Made by a program: the position numbers and the translations under genes
Shown here: piece by piece, positions 36,490 to 45,019 of the stretch
How the letters are laid out: each line of letters opens with the position of its first letter
Position numbering within the stretch: the stretch's first letter is position 1
DNA from: an uncultured Mycobacterium sp.
GTDB lineage: Bacteria; Actinomycetota; Actinomycetes; Mycobacteriales; Mycobacteriaceae
Direction of reading: 5' to 3'
Length of the DNA stretch: 64,000 nt
Assembly: GCA_900078375.1 (NCBI GenBank)
Contig: FLQS01000012.1
Span: 186,001-250,000 of the forward strand
The notes under the pieces: generated by a model
Databases searched by the model: none
What the model was told of the DNA's origin: nothing
Seen by the model: only the letters and a program-made list of their open reading frames with translations

Positions 36490-39400
36490 TTACACCAAAG
36501 AAAGATCCGGACCCCACAATGGATCATTAATAGCCTGGAACGATTCCTCAACGATAACGTGTGTAACACTTCCTGAATTAAAGCGCCGGATATCTGTTAT
36601 TACACGACGCGATTGCTCCCAGCGGTAAGCATTTTTCTCATATTCGCGGGCCGCTACGTAGTAATTGTCGTGATTGTGACCGTCCTGGTCTTCGATTTGA
36701 GCCAACGTTCTGCCATCCTGTGGATATAATGCTTCCGTATCGACCACATATATGGTCTTCCAGTCGGTCTTGTCGTTATCGAATGTCTGGCGAACGTCCC
36801 GATTGCTAGCCTGCATGTGCCAGCCCCAGTCAACAAACCCGAACATACTGCCGACGAACTCGTCGCGTGGAATGTAATCATCGACCGCCTCGAGGTTGAG
36901 CACATCGATGTTAGCCGGATAATCGGTTGCTTTCTTCACTAATGGGGAAGCAAACGTCACTACAGTCGTAACGAGTCCATTCTTGCCGCCATATTTGCCG
37001 CTGGCGGCGTAAACTTGAGCGGCTGATCCGCCTTTGCTGAAACCAACGAGCATGATCTCGTTCACTTTGCCGTTGAGTTCGACTACTCGATCAATCGCTT
37101 TGCTTACTGCTGGGTCGTTAAATCCAGCCTTTAAATCTAGGAATGCAGTTTGTGATGCCAAATTGCCACCGACACCGCTGATGTATACGACGAGTTTGGT
37201 GTATCCGTCGCTCCCTACTATTTTGTCAATGCTGATTCGATCATCTTTTTTCGTAATTTTGGCCAACAGGCCAGTGACGGCTCCGGTGGCGTCTTTAGAT
37301 GCAGTGCTCGGTGTTTTGGATGGAGTTGTTCTCCACCACTGGTCTTGTGTGGACTGTGTACTGATCGCGCTGGATAGGTAGAACGCGGTGAGGTCGCCGT
37401 TGTTGCTGACAGCAATTACCCGCTTACCATCGGAACTGATGGCGATACGCTCGCTTTCGCTCCCACTATTGTCGACCGGAATGTAAACGGGTACCGATTG
37501 AAGCGTTTTGCTGTCGACCACCCAGAAGGCGTCGTGCGCCACAGTGAACGCTTCGCTTCCATCCGGCAGAGAAACAATCGAATGCGTGTAGTCGCTCACA
37601 CTGGAATATTGCGGGGTCGCGCCGGGGTTCGATGTGTCGATGATTGTGACCCGGCCATTGCCGTGCTCAGTCACGAATGCGGTGCTGCCGTCGCTGCTCA
37701 TGGCGGTGAACCCGGGGTAATCGTCGAAGGACGGATGCACGCCGGGTACCTGTGTGGCGGAGCCGCTGGCGTCGATAATAGAGACGTATCCGCCACTGCT
37801 GTAGACGATGGCCTTGTTGCCGTTGTCGCTGGTTTTCACCGATTGGGGCCGGGCACTCACCGTCACGGCGGTCACCGTCGGGGTGCCTGTGCCGTTGTAC
37901 CTGATGATCGACACGGTGTTTCCACCCGTGTTGGTCACGTAGGCGACGGTGCCGGCGGAGTTCACGGCAACGCCGGTTGGGTTGGAGCCCACGGCAACGG
38001 TGATCGGAGTCGAACTGCCGTAGTTGATGATCGAGACGGTGCCCGACCCGGTATTGGCCACGTACGCGCGGGTTCCGTTGCTATTCACCGCGATTCCGGT
38101 CGGGTCGCTGCCGACTGCGACGGTGGTCACTGTGGGTGCACCGCCGACGGCGGCGCCCTTCTCGATGATCGACACCGTTCCGTCACCGCTGTTCGTCACG
38201 TACGCCCGGGTGCCGAAAGAGTTGACCGCAACCATGTATGGGTTGCTGCCGACGGTGACGGTGTTGGTGATCGCCGGCGCAGACGCGCCGACGTCGACAA
38301 TCTTGACCTGGCTGCCGACCACGACGAAGCCGCGGGCGCCGTTGGCGCTGAGCGTCACGTTCGTGGGCGTGCCGCCGAGGGAGATGGTCGAGTAGGTGTA
38401 GCCGCCTGTGCTTGTGCTCGCTGTCACTGCGGTGGCCACGGATGCTGACGATGCTTGGACGGTTGGGGAGGCAGAGGTCGCGCCCGTTGCTGCGGCCAGG
38501 GTGGCATGAGATGCCGCAGCGGGGACTCCTGCAACCGGATTGCCTGTGGCGGGATCGAATTCGACCAGGGTCTGTGTGTCCGAACTGGACGCATAGATCA
38601 TCCCGTTGGACACGACCACGCCCCAGGGGGCAGTGACCCCGGTGAACTGCTGAATGTTGGTCGGGTTGCTGGGATTAACGACCTCGATGGAGTCAGCACT
38701 ACCGCCGCGGTTCGCGATGTATGCGGTGCCGTCGGCGCCGACAGCGATGCCGTAGAAGGTGCCCGGGACGTCGTCGGCTGAGATCGAGGTCTGCAACACG
38801 CCGTTGTTGTCGTAAACCGCGAGGCCGCCCAGGAACCCGGTGACATATACCTTGCCACCGGGACCAACCGCAACGCCGGCTGAGGGGCCCGCCAGATCGA
38901 TGGGTTGACCGATCTGCGTACCACTGGAGCTGAGGATGACGAGTCGGCCTGAAGGCTGGTCCGGATCGGTGAAATCCACTGTGGTGACGTAGATCCGGCC
39001 GTTGCTAGCATCGATGGCGATGCCGGCAGCGTTGGCGATCGAGGCGATCGTGGTGGCCGAGTAACTGTGTTTCGGGTCATACGCAGTCACCGACCCGGCC
39101 AGGTAATCCGTGACGTAGATGCGTCCGTCGGGACCGACGGCCACACCGGTCGGCTGACGGCCGAGCGAGACGAGATCGGTAAAGGATCCGTCAGCGTTCT
39201 GGCTGGCCAGATGGAGGGCTGCGGTGGTCGTGCCGTCTGCCGGGTTGTAGGTCTCGGTGCCGTGCAGCGCATAGATTGTGCCACCGGTGCCCACCGCAAT
39301 ACCGGTCGCGACATCGGTCGAGTAGGGGTTGAGGTCACCCGAGCCGGTATTGCCGATGACCGGGATGGCGTCTGCCGGGTCCAGCGTGACGACGCGCTGA

Positions 39401-42177
39401 GTAGTCGAATCGGTCGCGTAGACATGGCCATTGGATACGGTGATGCCCCAGGGCTGGCTCACGCCCGTGAGTTGCCGGACGGTGGTCGGGCGGGCGGGAT
39501 TGACGATGATCACCGAGCCGTCCAACGCATCACCTGACGTGTCGGAACCTTCCCAGTCGGCGAGGTAGGCGGTGCCGTCGCTCCCCACGGCGATGCCATA
39601 GAAGTATCCGGGCAGGTCGTCTGCCGAGATCGTCGTCTGCAGCGTGCGGTGGTCGTAGACCGAGAGACCACCGAACAGCCCGGCTACATACACGGCACCG
39701 TTGGGCCCGACCGCCACGGCAGTCGACGGGTTGGACATGTCGATGGCGTGCCCAATCTGGGTCCCGGTCGAGTCGAGAATAACGAGCTGGCCCGACGGCT
39801 GATCCGGATCGGTGTAATCGACTGTGGTGACATAGATTCGGCCAGCAGTGCTGTCCACGGCAATACCCGCTGGGCTGCTGATCGTGGCGAGTGTGGTGGC
39901 GGTGTAGTTGTTGTTCGGGTCGTAGACGGTCACCGAACCGGCCAGATAGTCGGCGACGTAGAAACGCCCGTCGGAGTCGACGGCCAGGCCCGTCGGCATG
40001 CTGGACGAGTTGCCACCGATATCCACCAGGTCGGTCAGTGATCCGTCGGTGTTGCGGCGGGCGATGTGAAACGTCCCCGTGGTTGAGCCGTCGGCAGGGT
40101 TGTATGTCGCAGACCCGTGCACGACGTACAGCTCACCGCCCGGGCCTTGCGCGATAGCGGTTTCGGTGTTGTAGGCATTCGACTGCACCGTGATGGCAAC
40201 GGTGGCGGAGTTGCTGGTCAGCTGGCCGTCGCTGACGGTGTAGGTGAAGCTGTCCGTGCCCAGATAGCCCGAATTCGGTGTGTAGGTGTAGCTCCCGTCG
40301 GCGTTGACGGTGACCTGCCCATTGGCAGTTCCCGCAACCAGGGCCGCCGTGAGGGCGTCACCTTCATTGTCGTGGGCGGTATTTCGGGAGAGCAGGCCAT
40401 CGCCGGCCGCCACGGCCAGAGTAGTGTCCCCATCGACAGTGCGAGAGTCGCCGTACGCCTCGGGGGCGGTTTCCTCGCTGGTGTCGTGCACCGTGATGGT
40501 CACGGTAGCGGTGTTGCTGGTGTGGGTTCCGTCGCTGACGGTGAAGGCGAAGCTGTCGTTGCCGACATAGTCGGTGTTGGGCGTATAGGTGTAGCTGCCG
40601 TCGGCGTTGACCACTACCTGCCCGTTCGCGGTGGTGTCGACGAGGGTTGCGCTGAGCACGTCGCCATCTTGATCGTACGAGCCATAGTCGACCAGTCCCT
40701 TGCCAGCAGGGACGGACAATGCGATGTTTTCGCGCATGTCTTGGTAATCGTCGCTTGCGTGCGGCGCGTTGTCGCCGGTGCTGCCAGTGGCGGTCACTGT
40801 GATACCGACGGTGGCAGTGTTGCTGGTCGACTGACCGTCGCTAACAGTGTAAGTGAAGCTGTCACTGCCGACATAGCCGAAGTTCGGGGTATAGACGAAG
40901 CTGCCGTCGGAGTTCACGTCGACAGTTCCGTTGGTGGGCTGGCCGGCAAGGTTTGAGGTCAGGTTATCGCCTTCGGAATCGCTTGCATCCCAAGTAATTA
41001 GACCGTCATTGGCGAATACGCTCAGAGTCGTGTTCTCGTTGGTGGTGAAGTAGCCAGTGTCCGCCCGGGCCACCGGCGCATCGTTGACCGCGGTGATGGT
41101 GATTGACACGCTGGCTTGGCCGGTGCCGCCCCTGCCGTCCGAGACGGTGTAGGTAAAACCGTCCGCGCCGCTGTAATTGGCGGTGGGTGTGTAGGTGAAC
41201 GAGCCGTTGGCATTGAGCGCTACTGTGCCGTGAGTCGCCTGTGTACTGATTGTGGCGCTCAGGGTGTCGCCGTCAACGTCAGTGTCGTTGGACAGCACAT
41301 TATTTGTCAGCACCGTGTCTTCGTCGGTGATGAAGGAGTCGCCGACCGGACTCGGGACGCGCTCGGGGCGTGTCGAAAGAGCCTCCCGCACATGGTAGAT
41401 CGTCGCGGCCAGCGGTCCACCGACGATCGGGACCATACCGACGACGTCGGTTGCCATGTCGGCAATTTCGTCGAAGATGTCCGGGATGTCAGCCCGTCCT
41501 ACGGCGCTGGCGAATTGAAGAAAGTCGGTCGCGAGGCTCAGGGTGTTGTAGTACGTGCCGAGCACCGGGACCCAGCCGGCTGTCAAGTTGAACTTGGCGT
41601 CAGCTGCTTCCTGCTCGCCTTCGGAGAGGGTAGCGCTGGCAGCATTGTTCACCGCCAGGTGTTCGACGGCCGTGCGTCGAGATCGGCCCAACCCCAGGGG
41701 GATAGACGCGGACGGGGTGAGGGTTGCCCGTCGGTCGACTGAAAGTTCCACTTCGCGAACGGCGCCCGACAGAGTGGCCAGCGCGTCGCCGACGACGTTA
41801 CCGAATGTGATTCGTGTGGGCTTGGTCGCGGCCCGGACAGGCACTGTGGCGGCAGAATTCGATTGCGACGCTGCCTCCAGCAGTGCGGTGGGTGCAGGTG
41901 CGATGGGAGAGGACAACCTGACCGGGTGGCCGGTGCCGGTCGGGCGTGAGGTCTTCTCGCTGTGGTGATCGCCCTGACCGGAACGGTTGGCATGGGCACT
42001 GCTGTGCGCGGAGTCATCTGGTGCGGCCGCCGCGGTGCCCTGCCCGACAGTGACCGCCGCGCCCAACCCGAAGCCGACAGCGCCCACACGTAGCCACTGA
42101 CTCACCGCCAATTTTCTCGGGGAAGCCTTGCGGTGACGGCCGGCACGCGGTGCCCTTTTTGAACCACCAACAGCCAC
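36490..42177 (-). CDS. Giant secreted protein: signal peptide, Ig/VCBS-like repeats, beta-propellers, C-terminal lipase-like domain
   Basis: 1895 residues. An extended mycobacterial signal sequence spans residues 1-52 (basic stretch, then LRVGAVGFGLGAAVTVGQG, cleavage near AAAA/PDD). About residues 270-640 hold four Ig/cadherin-like repeats (e.g. ANGSFTYTPTANYSGADGF; TYTVSDGQ). Two homologous NHL-like propeller modules follow in tandem (PTGLAVDSDGRFYVADYL and PTGVAVGPDGRIYVTDYL). Next come YVTN repeats (GIAVNSNGTRAYVANTGSG). The C-terminal domain carries YISGVGGN and a GFSKGG nucleophile elbow, which is lipase/esterase-like. GTG 42177 with a GGGGGGAAA Shine-Dalgarno. A surface adhesin or hydrolase role is inferred. 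Confidence 0.85.
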   Translation of the reverse strand: MAVGGSKRAPRAGRHRKASPRKLAVSQWLRVGAVGFGLGAAVTVGQGTAAAAPDDSAHSSAHANRSGQGDHHSEKTSRPTGTGHPVRLSSPIAPAPTALLEAASQSNSAATVPVRAATKPTRITFGNVVGDALATLSGAVREVELSVDRRATLTPSASIPLGLGRSRRTAVEHLAVNNAASATLSEGEQEAADAKFNLTAGWVPVLGTYYNTLSLATDFLQFASAVGRADIPDIFDEIADMATDVVGMVPIVGGPLAATIYHVREALSTRPERVPSPVGDSFITDEDTVLTNNVLSNDTDVDGDTLSATISTQATHGTVALNANGSFTYTPTANYSGADGFTYTVSDGRGGTGQASVSITITAVNDAPVARADTGYFTTNENTTLSVFANDGLITWDASDSEGDNLTSNLAGQPTNGTVDVNSDGSFVYTPNFGYVGSDSFTYTVSDGQSTSNTATVGITVTATGSTGDNAPHASDDYQDMRENIALSVPAGKGLVDYGSYDQDGDVLSATLVDTTANGQVVVNADGSYTYTPNTDYVGNDSFAFTVSDGTHTSNTATVTITVHDTSEETAPEAYGDSRTVDGDTTLAVAAGDGLLSRNTAHDNEGDALTAALVAGTANGQVTVNADGSYTYTPNSGYLGTDSFTYTVSDGQLTSNSATVAITVQSNAYNTETAIAQGPGGELYVVHGSATYNPADGSTTGTFHIARRNTDGSLTDLVDIGGNSSSMPTGLAVDSDGRFYVADYLAGSVTVYDPNNNYTATTLATISSPAGIAVDSTAGRIYVTTVDYTDPDQPSGQLVILDSTGTQIGHAIDMSNPSTAVAVGPNGAVYVAGLFGGLSVYDHRTLQTTISADDLPGYFYGIAVGSDGTAYLADWEGSDTSGDALDGSVIIVNPARPTTVRQLTGVSQPWGITVSNGHVYATDSTTQRVVTLDPADAIPVIGNTGSGDLNPYSTDVATGIAVGTGGTIYALHGTETYNPADGTTTAALHLASQNADGSFTDLVSLGRQPTGVAVGPDGRIYVTDYLAGSVTAYDPKHSYSATTIASIANAAGIAIDASNGRIYVTTVDFTDPDQPSGRLVILSSSGTQIGQPIDLAGPSAGVAVGPGGKVYVTGFLGGLAVYDNNGVLQTSISADDVPGTFYGIAVGADGTAYIANRGGSADSIEVVNPSNPTNIQQFTGVTAPWGVVVSNGMIYASSSDTQTLVEFDPATGNPVAGVPAAASHATLAAATGATSASPTVQASSASVATAVTASTSTGGYTYSTISLGGTPTNVTLSANGARGFVVVGSQVKIVDVGASAPAITNTVTVGSNPYMVAVNSFGTRAYVTNSGDGTVSIIEKGAAVGGAPTVTTVAVGSDPTGIAVNSNGTRAYVANTGSGTVSIINYGSSTPITVAVGSNPTGVAVNSAGTVAYVTNTGGNTVSIIRYNGTGTPTVTAVTVSARPQSVKTSDNGNKAIVYSSGGYVSIIDASGSATQVPGVHPSFDDYPGFTAMSSDGSTAFVTEHGNGRVTIIDTSNPGATPQYSSVSDYTHSIVSLPDGSEAFTVAHDAFWVVDSKTLQSVPVYIPVDNSGSESERIAISSDGKRVIAVSNNGDLTAFYLSSAISTQSTQDQWWRTTPSKTPSTASKDATGAVTGLLAKITKKDDRISIDKIVGSDGYTKLVVYISGVGGNLASQTAFLDLKAGFNDPAVSKAIDRVVELNGKVNEIMLVGFSKGGSAAQVYAASGKYGGKNGLVTTVVTFASPLVKKATDYPANIDVLNLEAVDDYIPRDEFVGSMFGFVDWGWHMQASNRDVRQTFDNDKTDWKTIYVVDTEALYPQDGRTLAQIEDQDGHNHDNYYVAAREYEKNAYRWEQSRRVITDIRRFNSGSVTHVIVEESFQAINDPLWGPDLSLV
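38560..40160 (-). repeat. Tandem duplication of a ~265-residue propeller module inside the giant gene
   Basis: Two consecutive blocks encode nearly parallel sequence: YNPADGSTTGTFHIA / YNPADGTTTAALHLA, VTTVDYTDPDQPSGQLVIL / VTTVDFTDPDQPSGRLVIL, TTISADDLPGYFYGIAVG / TSISADDVPGTFYGIAVG, and QPWGITVSNGHVYATDS / APWGVVVSNGMIYASSS. The boundaries are approximate, about 40160-39320 and 39320-38560. Confidence 0.85.
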
Positions 42178-42457
42178 GAATTTCCCCCCGAGTAGACGCT
42201 GCGTCTTTGCTGGCGACTCTAATTACGTAGGCGTTAATTGGCAACGCCACAATGATTTTTCATCCGAACGGTCGACTCGTTGCCGAAGCGGGTGTGTAAG
42301 CGCAAGCTAGCCGAGTTTCCAGATTGCCGTCGCCGAGAAACTCACCGGCTGCTGTTGGCCCAGTGCGCACGAGTGCTGACAGCAATCTCACAGCTAAGCA
42401 ATGATTTTAAGTACTGCTTAAACGCAGCTTTCACAAATTTTGGGTGCACGTCGAAGG
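42178..42457. other. Divergent regulatory region (280 bases, no gene)
   Basis: It separates the giant gene from the frameshifted secreted-protein gene. It has lower GC than its flanks and contains an inverted repeat GGCGTT-7-AACGCC at 42230-42248, a possible operator or small hairpin. No RNA gene or ORF of coding character was seen. Confidence 0.35.
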
Positions 42458-43223
42458 ATGGCAATGGCGATCAGGAGCGTAGTCAGTCTAGGAGTAGTCG
42501 CCGTGGGGACGGTTCCGTTGGCCCCACGGCATCTGCCACCTGTGCTTCCTTACTTTGGTATCGGACTTTGGTATCGGAAACGGATTGCCAGAGCACCCAA
42601 CCTCTATCGTCATTGGCACCGGGGCGAAGGCTTACGCCGGTGGGTGGTTTGGTACCGCGATTGCGATTGGGGAGAACACCGTCGCCGAAGCGGGCGCCCT
42701 TCCGGATGGTGCGGGCGGCATTCCCGCCACCGAAGTCGGCAATCTGGCCGTCGCTTTCGGCTCCAGCCCAGGTCGTGTCATAGCCCAGGCCTTCGGCGTC
42801 GGCAATGTCGCCCTTCAAGTCTTCAGTACTTCTTCGGTCGACGGCGGAAGTTTTGCGGAGGCCGAGGGTAACGGCAATTTCGCCGCCAACCTCTTCAGTT
42901 CCTACAACGGGACCGGGAGCGTCAACGCTGCGCTCACCAACGGTTCATTCAATGCGGCCGTCAACTTCTTTTCCCGGGGCAGCGCCGCTTTGGCCGGCCG
43001 TACCTTGGACCAATATTCCGGGAACCTGAATCTCGCGCTCAATGTCGGCGTAAGCACCAGTTTGGTGACAGCGGCAGGGCCGATATCAGCCAACGTCAAC
43101 TTGTTCGGTAACAACATCAAAATCGGACGGACTTCGACGATCAGCGCTGCCGCTTCCACGGCCGGCACGAAGACCGCCACTCGGCAAGCTACTTTGAAGC
43201 TTTGGGCCAGGAAAGCTCACTGA
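42458..43223 (+). pseudogene. Secreted Gly/Asn/Ala-rich protein gene, split by a 13-base tandem duplication
   Basis: The first frame starts at ATG 42458 or 42464 (GAAGGA Shine-Dalgarno fits 42464) and encodes a signal peptide, MAIRSVVSLGVVAVGTVPLA. Coding sense then moves to another frame from about 42566 and runs to the stop at 43223. It encodes IVIGTGAKAYAGGWFGTAIA ... LNLALNVGVSTSLVTAAGP, low-complexity sequence rich in Gly, Asn, Ala and Ser, as in mycobacterial exported proteins. The two frames join perfectly if one copy of the 13-base repeat at 42553-42578 is removed. TTG 42555 could start a version without signal peptide. Function unknown. Confidence 0.75.
42553..42578 (+). repeat. Perfect 13-base tandem duplication
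   Basis: CTTTGGTATCGGA occurs twice head to tail (42553-42565, 42566-42578). Thirteen is not a multiple of three, so it breaks the reading frame between signal peptide and mature domain. Confidence 0.95.
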
Positions 43224-43274
43224 AGCAAGGGCTTTCGACGGAACTGGGCTGGTGGCTCCCGGCGGTCTGGTGGA

Positions 43275-43997
43275 CTAGCCGAGCTCCCAGACCGCGGTCA
43301 CCGAGAAGCCGACCGTCTGCTGGCCGGGCGATAGCGGAACGGAACTGGCCATCGCGCCGCGCGGCATCGGCATCGGCGGGGGTGGCGGCGGGGAGCCGCC
43401 GGGCGCCTCCGAGATCGAGATGATCTTGCCTAGTGACAGCCCGGACAGTTCGGCGTATTGCTGGGCGCGCTGCTTGGCGTCGTTGAATGCCCGCGCCCTG
43501 GCGTCGCTGACCAGTTTGGAATCGTCCTCGATGGAGTAGCTCACCGAGTTGATCCTGGTGGCGTCGCCGCCGGCGCTGACGACGTTGGCCAGCACCTGCG
43601 AGGCGGTGTCGAGCTTGCGAATCTTGATCTGGATGGAGTTGCTGGCCCGGTAGCCGGTGATCACCGAGTTGTCGCTGTACTGCGGTTGCAGGCTGACTCC
43701 GGTGGTGCTGATGTCCTTGGCGTCGACCCCGCTGGCGTTGAGCGCGTTGAGCACCGAATTCTGCCGGTCGTTGGCCTGGTTCATCGCGGTGGTGACGTCG
43801 GTGGCGGCGGCCTCGACGCTGACGTCGGTGGTCAGGGTGTCGGGCACCCCCTTCACCTCGCCGGCTCCGACGACGGTGACCTGACGAGGGTTGGCGCCGA
43901 CGGGGCCTGCGGGTGCGGAATCGCAGCCCGTGAGCACAGCCGCGGCCGTTCCCATCGCAGCCAGCGCAACAACGACACGACGTCCGGCGATCGGCAT
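43275..43997 (-). CDS. lpqG: SIMPL-domain (DUF541) lipoprotein, LpqG-like
   Basis: 240 residues. A signal peptide with lipobox AAVLTGCDSAPAG shows it is lipid-anchored outside the membrane. The SIMPL domain follows: RQVTVVGAGEVKGVPDTLTTDVSV, AMNQANDRQNSVLNALNASGV, and RARAFNDAKQRAQQYAELSGL near the end, then a Pro-rich stretch (GGSPPPPPPMPMP). It corresponds to M. tuberculosis LpqG (Rv3623), which also lies close to hpt and ftsH. The family function is unclear (oxidative-stress-associated in others). ATG 43997 follows a -10 hexamer by 7 bases; the longer frame to 44480 overlaps the MBL gene. Confidence 0.88.
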   Translation of the reverse strand: MPIAGRRVVVALAAMGTAAAVLTGCDSAPAGPVGANPRQVTVVGAGEVKGVPDTLTTDVSVEAAATDVTTAMNQANDRQNSVLNALNASGVDAKDISTTGVSLQPQYSDNSVITGYRASNSIQIKIRKLDTASQVLANVVSAGGDATRINSVSYSIEDDSKLVSDARARAFNDAKQRAQQYAELSGLSLGKIISISEAPGGSPPPPPPMPMPRGAMASSVPLSPGQQTVGFSVTAVWELG

Positions 43998-44004
43998 GCC
44001 TGAC

Positions 44005-44010
44005 ACCGTA
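44005..44010 (-). promoter_or_regulatory. -10 hexamer TACGGT of the lpqG-like gene
   Basis: On the minus strand TACGGT is followed by seven bases and ATG 43997. The divergent MBL -10 starts 12 bases away. Confidence 0.5.
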
Positions 44011-44021
44011 GCGTGCAGCAC

Positions 44022-44027
44022 TAGGTT
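44022..44027 (+). promoter_or_regulatory. -10 hexamer TAGGTT of the MBL gene
   Basis: TAGGTT is followed by six bases and ATG 44034. Confidence 0.5.
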
Positions 44028-44033
44028 TTTGAC

Positions 44034-44804
44034 ATGGCGAAGATTGCGCTCACCCACCTTGGCGGGCCCACCACCCTGATCGAGATCGACGGGTGGCGAA
44101 TCCTGACCGACCCGACATTCGATGCGCCGGGCCGGCGGTACACGTTCGGCTGGGGCACGTCCTCTCGCAAGGTCGCCGGTCCGGCTCAGCCGCCCGATGT
44201 GGTGGCGCCGGTCGATGTGGTGCTGCTCAGCCACGACCAGCACGCTGACAATCTCGACGACGCCGGCCGCGCGCTGCTCGCGCAGGCGGGCACGGTGATC
44301 ACCACCGTGCCTGCCGCGCGACGGCTGGCTCCGCTGACGGCCCGCGGCCTGGCGGACTGGGAGTCGACGACGCTGGCGGCGCCGGGCCACCCACCGCTGC
44401 GCGTCACCGCCACCCCGGGCCGGCACGGGCCGAAGTTCAGCCGGCCGATCGCGGGCAAGGTCAACGGGTTTGCGCTGCACCGCCAGGGCGACGACACCGC
44501 CGCGTTGTGGATGTCAGGGGACACCGTGCTCTACGACGGCCTGCGCGAGGTCGCACGGCGGATACCGGTCGACGTCGCCCTGCTGCACCTGGGCGGGGTT
44601 CGGTTCGGATTCACCGGGCCGGTGCGCTTCACGATGACCGCGCGTGACGGCGCCGAGTTGATCCGACTACTCAAGCCGCGGGTCGCCGTGCCGGTGCACT
44701 ACGAGGGCTGGACCCATTTCCGTGACTCGGAAACTGTTGCCCGCCAGACGCTCTCGGACTCCGACATCCGCTGGCTCACCCCGGGCGAGCGCACCGAGGT
44801 CTAG
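44034..44804 (+). CDS. Metallo-beta-lactamase-fold hydrolase (UlaG/NAPE-PLD-like)
   Basis: 256 residues. The first metal motif HDQHADN is at about 67-73 in place of HxHxDH. Further ligands are probably His in TPGRHGP, Asp in MSGDTVLYDG, and His in PVHYEGWTHF. The N-terminus GGPTTLIEIDGWRILTDPTF is typical of the UlaG-like branch that includes phospholipase D-like and lactonase-like enzymes. Substrate unknown. Leaderless promoter, divergent from the lpqG-like gene. Confidence 0.9.
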   Translation: MAKIALTHLGGPTTLIEIDGWRILTDPTFDAPGRRYTFGWGTSSRKVAGPAQPPDVVAPVDVVLLSHDQHADNLDDAGRALLAQAGTVITTVPAARRLAPLTARGLADWESTTLAAPGHPPLRVTATPGRHGPKFSRPIAGKVNGFALHRQGDDTAALWMSGDTVLYDGLREVARRIPVDVALLHLGGVRFGFTGPVRFTMTARDGAELIRLLKPRVAVPVHYEGWTHFRDSETVARQTLSDSDIRWLTPGERTEV

Positions 44805-44846
44805 CACTGCGCATTCCATCAGGTCTGTGGACCACTAGGTGTTTTC

Positions 44847-44878
44847 GAAACATGATATCGCCGGTGATATCACGTTTC
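44847..44878. terminator. Hairpin between convergent genes
   Basis: GAAAC plus TGATATC (44847-44859) pairs with GATATCA plus GTTTC (44866-44878), 12 of 13 pairs with one A/C mismatch and a six-base loop. It lies in the 215-base gap between the convergent MBL and LLM genes, which is less GC-rich than its surroundings, so a bidirectional terminator is plausible. No T tract on either strand. Confidence 0.4.
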
Positions 44879-45019
44879 TGAAACCCCATAGATGCCCAGG
44901 GGGTGCCAAATGTGGCGGATGTCGCTTCCAAAGTGCTGTGCCCACAGCGAGATTGAAACTATGTAGAGAAAGTTCGAGTGGGGGTCTGCAAGAGTTCAAT
45001 CTCGACGCGTCGTGGCACT

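Noticed and set aside
34650..36530. Terminal inverted repeats and target duplication of the IS element
   Set aside because: Short matches (e.g. CCTGCGG on both sides) were too weak to define ends.
42555..43223. Treating the TTG-initiated frame as an intact cytoplasmic gene
   Set aside because: The upstream frame encodes a clear signal peptide with a ribosome site, and the 13-base duplication explains the break better.
44951..44959. GATTGAAAC, the usual 3' end of many CRISPR repeats
   Set aside because: It occurs once, with no regularly spaced copies or cas genes nearby.
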